A DNA stretch of 7,406 nucleotides, taken from assembly GCA_947630095.1 (NCBI GenBank), contig CANRGI010000060.1, positions 1 to 7,406 of the forward strand, in the 5' to 3' direction. The stretch is from an uncultured Bacilli bacterium. Lineage in GTDB: Bacteria; Bacillota_I; Bacilli_A; RF39; UBA660. Made by a program: the position numbers and the translations under genes. Numbering within the stretch: the first letter of the stretch is position 1; each line of letters starts with the position of its first letter. This document shows positions 1-5,250 of this stretch, piece by piece. Below the pieces are notes generated by a model. That model saw only the letters and a program-made list of their open reading frames with translations, ran no database searches and was not told where the DNA came from.

Positions 1-61
1 GGAATCGAACCCGCATCTTAGCCTTGGCAAGGCCACATACTAACCATTGTACTATGTCTGC
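1..61 (-). tRNA. tRNA-Gly (anticodon GCC), 3' end cut by window edge
   Basis: Read on the minus strand, the gene starts at 61 with acceptor strand GCAGACA, then TA, a D arm (GTAC...GTAT around AATGGTTA), an anticodon stem TGGCC/GGCTA enclosing the loop TTGCCAA, and a T arm starting GCGGGTTCGATTCC. The loop places GCC as anticodon, which reads glycine codons GGC and GGU. The last dozen or so bases (end of the T stem, acceptor 3' strand, discriminator and any CCA) are outside the window. It lies 29 bp downstream of the PopT gene in the same direction and has its own promoter candidate. Confidence 0.95.
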
Positions 62-72
62 GTTACAAGAAT

Positions 73-101
73 ATAATACCATATATTCTTTTATTTTTCA
101 A
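73..101 (-). promoter_or_regulatory. Promoter of the tRNA-Gly gene
   Basis: TTGAAA (101-96) and TATTAT (78-73) are separated by exactly 17 bp on the minus strand, which is a good sigma-A-type promoter. Initiation about 7 bp downstream would fall near 65-67, leaving a leader of only a few bases before the mature tRNA 5' end at 61. The -35 box lies inside the last codons of the PopT gene. A perfect 9-bp AT-only-rich inverted repeat (90-82 with 75-67) overlaps the -10 region; it has no T tract, so I do not call it a terminator. Confidence 0.7.
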
Positions 102-930
102 ATACTTTATACACAAAAATTGCATCAATTAACATAAGTACCACTCCAATAGCCAAATGTACCCAGTTAAAATCAAATTGACATACCTCATAAATAACAC
201 TTATAACTGAAGAAAATACAAACCCTAATATGACATAATAAGTAGCCTTCGGATATTTATTTAAAGCATATTCAATTATCTTAGCAACAACAACTATACC
301 TATTATAACCCCAAGTAAAAATGGCATTAAAATAAGCAAATTACTACCAAAATCATTAAAAGAAGTCAAATTATTTACAACTCCTAAAATAGGTTCATAG
401 TACCCAATAAGCATTAATGTAAATGACCCACTTATTCCAGGCACTACCATAGTCGCACTTGCAAGTACTCCCACTAAAAACAACATTCCATAAGATAAAA
501 CACTCATATTTTCAAAAGATATATTCTTGCCACTATCTAAGAAGAACATACCACCAACTATTATAACGCCTATTAACATAAGCAAAAAGTCTTTCCCTTT
601 TGGTTTATCCACTTCCTTAAACAATTTAGGTATACCTCCAAGTATAAGTCCCAAAAATATAAGCATAGTTATTATAGGCGCTTTCTCTAATCCAAGTTTA
701 ATAATCTTCGCACATATTCCAATAGCAAACACCACACCTATTAATAAAGGAAACAAAAACTTACAATATTTCTTAAATTTAGACACACTTTTATAAAAAT
801 TACTAGCAGCCTCAATGAGTTCTTCATATATCCCAAGTAAAACAGCAAGTGTTCCACCACTAACCCCTGGAATAATAAATGATATTCCTAATATTATACC
901 TTTAAAAAACAAAACTAAATTCTTTTTCAT
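91..930 (-). CDS. popT: DUF368 / PopT-family undecaprenyl-phosphate transporter
   Basis: This is a 279-residue polytopic membrane protein. Two related motifs mark the two halves of the family: PGVSGGT at residues 21-27 and PGISGS at 164-169, each following a hydrophobic segment and followed by a leucine/isoleucine-rich helix with G-Y/I-Y-E. Most of the chain is hydrophobic with short Lys-rich loops, about 8 or more membrane segments. DUF368 (PopT) proteins are known to move the lipid carrier undecaprenyl phosphate from the outer to the inner face of the cytoplasmic membrane, so that it can be reused for peptidoglycan and other wall polymers. I use the ATG at 930: the in-frame GTG at 936 overlaps the Shine-Dalgarno GAGG (939-936), which sits 5 bp before this ATG. 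The gene follows the PAP2 gene by 7 bp and is the last protein gene of the unit. Family assignment is firm; substrate is taken from the family. Confidence 0.9.
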   Translation of the reverse strand: MKKNLVLFFKGIILGISFIIPGVSGGTLAVLLGIYEELIEAASNFYKSVSKFKKYCKFLFPLLIGVVFAIGICAKIIKLGLEKAPIITMLIFLGLILGGIPKLFKEVDKPKGKDFLLMLIGVIIVGGMFFLDSGKNISFENMSVLSYGMLFLVGVLASATMVVPGISGSFTLMLIGYYEPILGVVNNLTSFNDFGSNLLILMPFLLGVIIGIVVVAKIIEYALNKYPKATYYVILGFVFSSVISVIYEVCQFDFNWVHLAIGVVLMLIDAIFVYKVFEK

Positions 931-935
931 AAACA

Positions 936-939
936 CCTC
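936..939 (-). promoter_or_regulatory. Shine-Dalgarno site overlapping the PAP2 stop codon
   Basis: The minus strand reads TGAGGTGTTTATG. TGA (940-938) ends the PAP2 gene, and the same bases form the GAGG site for the ATG of the PopT gene at 930. The overlap suggests translational coupling and rules against the GTG at 936 as start. Confidence 0.75.
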
Positions 940-1564
940 ATATTACCTTTTTTATTTTAACATATCTAACAAACATAATCAAACAAATTAAACCTAGCAC
1001 TCCCCCACATATTACATCTGTTAAATAATGAACATTTAAATAAAGCCTAGAAAACCCAACTAAAACCAAAACTAACCCTATAATTAAATCTAAAATTAAT
1101 TTAACCCATTTATTTTTAACATATTTATTAATTAAATAAACACTAAACCCATAAAACGCCACACTACACATAGTATGCCCACTAGGAAATGAATAATCAC
1201 TAGGTTTTTCTATTAAACTATAAATAGGTCTCTCTCTTACAAATACATTTTTAAATATAACACTAACTAAATACGTAATACCTAAATTTATACTCATAGT
1301 ACTAAATATCTTCTTTTTATATGTAAGAATTAATATTATAATGAGTACTACTACAAAAAAGAAAACACCACCCATATTAGTAATAATTTGAAAAAAATGA
1401 GTAAAATTATCATTGACAATATGATTTTGAATAAAATAAGACACATCTTCGTCTATTTTAATTATATCTTCTATAAAATACCATTTACATAAGAAAAACA
1501 CTAACATAAGTACTAATAAAGATAGTAAATAATATCTATTTGTTTTTATAAAATCTAAAATCAT
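938..1564 (-). CDS. PAP2-family membrane phosphatase, probable undecaprenyl-pyrophosphate phosphatase
   Basis: This 208-residue membrane protein carries the complete three-part PAP2 (type 2 phosphatidic acid phosphatase) active site: K105-x6-R112-P113, then PSGH at 127-130, then S172-R173-x5-H179-x3-D183. H130 would be the catalytic base and H179 the phosphoryl-accepting nucleophile. About six hydrophobic segments surround these motifs, and the active site is expected to face the outside. Short bacterial PAP2 proteins of this kind (PgpB/BcrC type) dephosphorylate undecaprenyl pyrophosphate or phosphatidylglycerol phosphate. The next gene is a DUF368/PopT transporter, which acts on undecaprenyl phosphate, so the first substrate is favoured by context; sequence alone cannot decide it. 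The start ATG at 1564 has AAGGAG (1575-1570) five bases upstream, overlapping the ZIP stop codon TAA (1576-1574). No key residue is missing. Confidence 0.9.
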   Translation of the reverse strand: MILDFIKTNRYYLLSLLVLMLVFFLCKWYFIEDIIKIDEDVSYFIQNHIVNDNFTHFFQIITNMGGVFFFVVVLIIILILTYKKKIFSTMSINLGITYLVSVIFKNVFVRERPIYSLIEKPSDYSFPSGHTMCSVAFYGFSVYLINKYVKNKWVKLILDLIIGLVLVLVGFSRLYLNVHYLTDVICGGVLGLICLIMFVRYVKIKKVI

Positions 1565-1573
1565 ACTCTCTCC

Positions 1574-2308
1574 TTATATAAATAATGATAATATCATTAA
1601 TATTATACCAAGTATTAACCCCACATACATATATTTTTTATTTTTACTTTCTAACATAAGAGGCAAAAATTCATTAGTCGCTATATACATAACCATACCA
1701 AAAGTAATTGTAAGTAAACTACCTAGTATTAAAGGTAACATAACAACCCCATTAAATAAATGAGTAATTACTACCCCCACTAAATAAGAAAGCCCTATTA
1801 AAGTTATAAAAAGTAAAGTTCTAAGTTTAGAGTGGTTCTTATAATATGTACTAGATAAAGTAAGCCCTAGAGGTAAGTTATGTAACCCTATTCCTATAGT
1901 AAGCATCAAAGCAACTTCATAATTTAATAAACTCGTGCTATATATACTCATACCTTCAATTAAATTGTGAACTACTAAAAATATACAAGTAATAGTAGAT
2001 ATATGCTCATAATGTTCTTTATCGTGATTATGATGTCCACCTAATTTATCTAAAAGCCATACTACAAAAAAACCAATTAAAGATATAATGACAATTAATA
2101 TTATACTAATTTTTTTACTATATGTATCTCTAAAAGCCTCAAATGCTTCAGGTAATAAATGTAACACTCCAAGTAACACAAGCACTACAAAGCCCAAACT
2201 TACACTAAATGTAACAATTTTTTTATTATTATCAAATGTAAATACAATAAGAGTACCAATAAGTAAAAACAAAATTGAAACTACACTAAGTATTAATGGA
2301 ATTAGCAT
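1574..2308 (-). CDS. ZIP-family divalent metal transporter with altered TM5 motif
   Basis: This 244-residue, eight-helix-like membrane protein fits the ZIP family (ZupT-like), which imports zinc, iron or manganese. Family marks visible: LHLLPEAF in the second helix (H50, P53, E54); a His-rich cytoplasmic loop at 90-102 (GGHHNHDKEHYEH); HNLIEG at 114-119 in the fourth helix; HNLPLG at 143-148 in the fifth helix; and NEFLP near the C-terminus. The fifth-helix motif is normally H-N-x-P-E-G; here the metal-binding Glu is Leu147, so the two-metal site is probably incomplete. Transport is likely but metal choice is unknown. The ATG at 2308 has AGGTGG (2320-2315) six bases upstream, and that site overlaps the stop codon of the ATP-grasp gene, implying coupled translation. 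It sits between an ATP-grasp enzyme and a lipid phosphatase, an unexplained position for a metal carrier. Confidence 0.85.
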   Translation of the reverse strand: MLIPLILSVVSILFLLIGTLIVFTFDNNKKIVTFSVSLGFVVLVLLGVLHLLPEAFEAFRDTYSKKISIILIVIISLIGFFVVWLLDKLGGHHNHDKEHYEHISTITCIFLVVHNLIEGMSIYSTSLLNYEVALMLTIGIGLHNLPLGLTLSSTYYKNHSKLRTLLFITLIGLSYLVGVVITHLFNGVVMLPLILGSLLTITFGMVMYIATNEFLPLMLESKNKKYMYVGLILGIILMILSLFI

Positions 2309-2319
2309 CTATAACCACC

Positions 2320-3333
2320 TCAAATATCCATATATTTCCTATATTCAGGAATTAGCCCTGTCTTAATACCACTTATACTAGGTTTAACTTGAAATATTCC
2401 AGGGTACTCATTACCTTCTATTAAAAGAAGAGAATTATCCGTTATTGCTATATCCCAACCGACATACCTAATCGTAGGCACTAATTTAGAGGCCTCACTT
2501 ACTAACTTTTCTATTTTTTCATACATAGGAACCTTAAACCCTACTATTTTTACTCCACTAATCGGGTGCTTCTCATATATTTTACCTTCTTCGTCTATCG
2601 CAGGAACAAACACTTCTCCCTTTTTATTCACAAAAGTATACATACCTCCACTACTAAAATTATCTACTTTAGCATTATTCCCTATTTTAAGTATAGTATT
2701 TAATATATGCACTTCTCCCTTATCGTCAAGAAATGTCATAACTCTTAATGAATTAACACTATTACTATATAATTTATCTAATTCTTTATTTTGCTTTATC
2801 ACATCTTCTACTAACATCTGATTATTTTTAATAAGAGAATTATATATCTTTAAAACATTATATTCATTTTTTAATTTATTTTTATCTAACTCTATTATCT
2901 CTATACCTTTACCACCAGATTTATCAATAGGTTTCACTATAATTTTGTCTTTATTCTTTATAAATTCTTGAAAATCTCTAAAAGTCTTACTCCTTAAATC
3001 AACAAAATCTCTACCTATATAATCTTTAAATTTATTATTAAATTCTCCCTTATCATTAAGAACATGCCAGTCTTCTTTATTATTATATTTTCTAACTATA
3101 TCACTATTTATTCTACCAGTTATATAAGTACTTCTTTCTTTTTTATTAAGTAAATAAAATTCAAACTCAAAATAATCCATATAACCACTACCATATTTAA
3201 AGGCACATTTAGCCATATCAAAAAGAATATAAAAAGTGCTTTTATTTACTTTCTCACTAACTTCTTTTGCTTTATTATAATATTCTTTATATCTTATAGT
3301 TTTTAATTTTTTAAAAACATATCCTATTTTCAT
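2320..3333 (-). CDS. ATP-grasp ligase, sugar-transfer-associated type
   Basis: This 337-residue soluble protein has an ATP-grasp core. Visible elements are VKPIDKSGGKG at 133-143 (lysine and glycine-rich ATP loop), LVED at 174-177 (adenine hinge region), SVNSLRVMT at 192-200, a DNFSSGG stretch in the middle, and the metal-binding end GWDIAITD (D294) with LLIEGNEYPG (E306, N308). This pattern is that of the ATP-grasp group found with glycosyltransferases and exopolysaccharide genes, members of which are thought to join a carboxylate to an amine or hydroxyl using ATP. The residues before about 100 are Lys/Tyr-rich and unassigned. The substrate is not known; neighbours point to the cell envelope. 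Start ATG at 3333 has GAGGAG (3347-3342) eight bases upstream. It is the first gene of the unit, and its TGA stop (2322-2320) overlaps the Shine-Dalgarno site of the ZIP gene. Confidence 0.8.
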   Translation of the reverse strand: MKIGYVFKKLKTIRYKEYYNKAKEVSEKVNKSTFYILFDMAKCAFKYGSGYMDYFEFEFYLLNKKERSTYITGRINSDIVRKYNNKEDWHVLNDKGEFNNKFKDYIGRDFVDLRSKTFRDFQEFIKNKDKIIVKPIDKSGGKGIEIIELDKNKLKNEYNVLKIYNSLIKNNQMLVEDVIKQNKELDKLYSNSVNSLRVMTFLDDKGEVHILNTILKIGNNAKVDNFSSGGMYTFVNKKGEVFVPAIDEEGKIYEKHPISGVKIVGFKVPMYEKIEKLVSEASKLVPTIRYVGWDIAITDNSLLLIEGNEYPGIFQVKPSISGIKTGLIPEYRKYMDI

Positions 3334-3356
3334 ATATTTATCTCCTCATAATTAAA

Positions 3357-3385
3357 ATTGTACTAAATTTTCATTTAAAAGTCTA
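3357..3385 (-). promoter_or_regulatory. Candidate promoter of the four-gene envelope unit
   Basis: TAGACT (3385-3380, four of six matches to TTGACA) and TACAAT (3362-3357, five of six matches to TATAAT) are 17 bp apart on the minus strand. Initiation would fall near 3350, just before the GAGGAG ribosome site, giving a leader under 20 bases. It lies directly after the terminator of the upstream surface-protein gene, as expected for a new transcription unit. In an AT-rich region a match this good can arise by chance. Confidence 0.5.
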
Positions 3386-3386
3386 T

Positions 3387-3416
3387 AAAAAAAGAACCCT
3401 ATATAAGAGTTCCTTT
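3387..3416 (-). terminator. Rho-independent terminator of the beta-helix surface gene at 3430-4938
   Basis: On the minus strand AAAGGAACTCT (3416-3406) pairs with AGGGTTCTTT (3400-3391) with one bulged G and a TATAT loop, and a run of seven T follows the C at 3394 (3393-3387). It starts 14 bp after the stop codon and separates the surface-protein array from the envelope unit. Confidence 0.8.
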
Positions 3417-3429
3417 AAAAACTTTATTA

Positions 3430-3528
3430 TTAGTTTTTCTTTAGATATAAAGCACTAATTCCAACTAATACCATTGATACTACTCCCATTACCATATAGA
3501 CAATAATATTATCTCCAGTTTGTGGGTT
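3430..3528 (-). repeat. Anchor block copy 1 (NPQTG sorting signal)
   Basis: These 99 bases encode NPQTG, the membrane helix, the KKN tail and the stop. Copies lie at 5152-5250 and 6756-6854. By hand count copy 1 and copy 3 differ at 12 of 99 bases. Confidence 0.85.
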
Positions 3529-4938
3529 AGATGCAACTACAAATGTAGCACTAACTGTTACATCACTAGCAGGCATTACGAATTTACCATCAGCAAATTC
3601 AACTTCAGTACCATCAGCACGTGTAACAACTATTTTAGATAATTGATATTTATCGTTAGCATTAGCGATTACTGATACTTCTTCACCTAGAACAGCATTT
3701 GGAACTGATACACTAACTGTACCATTTTTGATGTCTTCAGCAACTTTTACATTGTAAACAACACCAATTCTACCACTTGCAGATTGAGAAGAACCTTCAT
3801 TAACAAATTGTGCAGGAACAGTTTTATTAAATTTACCACCCTTTACAACAATTTCTTCACTTCTAGTTTCACTACTACTTGCAGGGTCTACTTTAGTTGA
3901 ATATACAGGGTCAACTACTGATGTTATATCTACATTACCACTTACAGTAACTTTCGCTGCTTCGTGTTCTTCACCACCATAATTAGCCTCATTATCTACT
4001 ACTATAGCAGTACCTACAGGTAATTCAGTAGCATCTGGGTCACTACCAACAGTAATCTTTTGACCTGCTTCTCCTTTAGCCTCTATTTTACCACCAGTAA
4101 TAGTGATAGTTCCTTGACGAGCAACTACACCAAATAAACCAGTTATAGTTCCTCCAGTGATTTTTAATGTACCACTTTGTGGTTGATAAATAGCAGCACT
4201 ACTTCTACTAGTTAAAATTCCACCAGAAATTTCTATTGTACTATCGCTACATTGACTTGAATTACCATTACCTGAAACAGCAAAACTGTCAGTTGAAATT
4301 TCTCCACCAGTGATTTCTACTTTACTTTCACTACCAAAAACAGCAATACCAGTTTCACCAGTTATTTTAGTTCCTTTTTCAACTTTTAAAGTACCTTTAG
4401 TTCCATCAGTACTACCTACTTGAACAGCACCATAAGGACCTTTCTCACTATTATATTCACTATTAGATACAGTAACATCACTTAAAGTTACAGTACTATT
4501 TTTTACAAATAATGCAACATAATTTGGAGTATTTCCACTTTCGTCTTTAAAAGTATTCTCTATAGTACCATTTGTAATAGTTACATCACTACCATCAGTT
4601 ATAGATAGTGAAATAGCATTACTTGTACTAGAAGAAATTTTAAAACCTCCTAAATCTAATATAAATGTAGCACCTGAACCATTATCTCTTTTTACTGGGT
4701 CAGTACTTGTACTAGTAACATTATCTAATAATTTAACTGTATCACCAGTAGTTGCTGCATTTAAAGCATCAGTAAGTTTTTCACAAACTTTAGTTGACTC
4801 ACTATCACCTACTTCTGCAACATAATTAGTTCCATCTACTTTAGAAGCAGCCTCAACACAAGTTGTTTGAGCAAACAAACGAGGTACAAATGCAGTACTT
4901 ACTAAAAGTCCTGAAAACATTAACATCGCTTTTTTCAT
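3430..4938 (-). CDS. NPQTG-anchored beta-helix surface protein (paralogue 1)
   Basis: This 502-residue secreted wall protein has: a signal peptide (MKKAMLMFSGLLVSTAF..., cleavage likely after A23); a short cap with C27 and C52 and the phrase EKLTDALNAATTGDTVKLL; a long right-handed beta-helix-like region, about 66-390, with rungs such as EITGGEI (208-214), EISGGIL (236-242), KITGGTI (259-265) and TITGGKI (279-285); a bacterial-repeat/InlB B-repeat-like beta domain, about 393-468, ending in F-x-MP-x-SDVTVSATF; and a sorting signal NPQTG (471-475), hydrophobic helix and KKN tail. A sortase would cut after T474 and join the protein to the wall. No catalytic site is evident; adhesion or glycan binding is inference. 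ATG at 4938 has AAGGAGG (4954-4948). It is closely similar to the gene at 5152-6630 over its whole length. Composition is Thr, Ser, Val and Gly rich, unlike the Lys/Ile-rich envelope genes. Confidence 0.87.
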   Translation of the reverse strand: MKKAMLMFSGLLVSTAFVPRLFAQTTCVEAASKVDGTNYVAEVGDSESTKVCEKLTDALNAATTGDTVKLLDNVTSTSTDPVKRDNGSGATFILDLGGFKISSSTSNAISLSITDGSDVTITNGTIENTFKDESGNTPNYVALFVKNSTVTLSDVTVSNSEYNSEKGPYGAVQVGSTDGTKGTLKVEKGTKITGETGIAVFGSESKVEITGGEISTDSFAVSGNGNSSQCSDSTIEISGGILTSRSSAAIYQPQSGTLKITGGTITGLFGVVARQGTITITGGKIEAKGEAGQKITVGSDPDATELPVGTAIVVDNEANYGGEEHEAAKVTVSGNVDITSVVDPVYSTKVDPASSSETRSEEIVVKGGKFNKTVPAQFVNEGSSQSASGRIGVVYNVKVAEDIKNGTVSVSVPNAVLGEEVSVIANANDKYQLSKIVVTRADGTEVEFADGKFVMPASDVTVSATFVVASNPQTGDNIIVYMVMGVVSMVLVGISALYLKKN

Positions 4939-4992
4939 TTTTTATCTCCTCCTTCTATTATTAATAATACAAAATAATACATTTTTTGTCAA
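4886..4992 (-). repeat. Promoter, leader and signal-peptide block, copy 1
   Basis: From the -35 box through the signal-peptide codons this block is nearly identical to 6578-6682. The main difference is two extra bases between the ribosome site and the ATG (nine versus seven after AAGGAGG). Confidence 0.85.
4964..4992 (-). promoter_or_regulatory. Strong promoter of surface paralogue 1
   Basis: A consensus TTGACA (4992-4987), a 17-bp spacer and TATTAT (4969-4964) precede the gene. The predicted start near 4957 lies only a few bases before the AAGGAGG ribosome site. The block is almost identical to that before the second paralogue at 6654-6682. Confidence 0.85.
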
Positions 4993-5017
4993 CTTATTTT
5001 AAACCTTTATAATAATT

Positions 5018-5050
5018 AAAAAAAGAGGTAATATATTTTAAATTAACCTC
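5018..5050 (-). terminator. Second terminator-like hairpin between the paralogues
   Basis: Minus-strand GAGGT (5050-5046) pairs with ACCTC (5029-5025), with a further three A/T pairs if one T is bulged, and is followed by seven T (5024-5018). The stem is weak but the T tract is good. It lies downstream of the clear terminator at 5109-5138 and just upstream of the promoter at 4964-4992, so it may act as a backup stop. Confidence 0.45.
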
Positions 5051-5108
5051 ATAAATTTAAGTAAATATTTATAATTTTAATTATTTATGTTTTACACAAA
5101 ATATACAC

Positions 5109-5138
5109 AAAAATAAGAAGTACTTGACTCCTTATTTT
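5109..5138 (-). terminator. Rho-independent terminator of surface paralogue 2
   Basis: AAAATAAGGAGT (5138-5127) pairs with ACTTCTTATTTT (5121-5110) over 12 bp with one G-T pair and a five-base loop; the 3' arm runs directly into a T tract. It starts 14 bp after the stop codon at 5152. Confidence 0.8.
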
Positions 5139-5151
5139 CATTTTTTATTAA

Positions 5152-5250
5152 TTAGTTTTTTTTTAAATATAAAGCACTAATTCCTACTAATACCATTGAT
5201 ACAACACCCATTACTATATAAGTAACAATGTTATCTCCAGTTTGTGGGTT
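5152..5250 (-). repeat. Anchor block copy 2 (NPQTG sorting signal)
   Basis: This is the second copy of the 99-base anchor block. By hand count it differs from copy 3 at 7 of 99 bases. It contains a run of nine A on the coding strand at the last codons (L-K-K-N). Confidence 0.85.

Noticed and set aside
67..90. Perfect 9-bp inverted repeat as a terminator of the envelope unit
   Set aside because: The stem is almost all A/T, there is no T tract after it, and it overlaps the -10 box of the tRNA promoter.
527..796. Plus-strand open frame of 89 codons inside the PopT gene
   Set aside because: It lies antisense to a gene with firm family motifs, has Ser/Ile/Asn-rich content typical of an antisense shadow, and resembles no known protein.
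931..936. GTG at 936 as start of the PopT gene
   Set aside because: It overlaps the GAGG ribosome site that is well placed for the ATG at 930.
2088..2366. Plus-strand open frame of 92 codons opposite the ZIP gene start
   Set aside because: It is antisense to the ZIP motifs and crosses the operon junction; no family likeness.
4939..4992. Invertible promoter switch before the surface genes
   Set aside because: I found no inverted repeats flanking the promoters and no recombinase gene in the window.
5091..5113. Short direct repeat of TTTTGTGTA in the gap between the paralogues
   Set aside because: Only two adjacent copies of about nine bases in an AT-rich gap; could be chance and suggests no array.
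5156..5164. Run of nine A on the coding strand as a phase-variation tract
   Set aside because: It affects only the last two or three residues after the membrane helix, so slippage could not switch the protein off; the other copies have a broken run.
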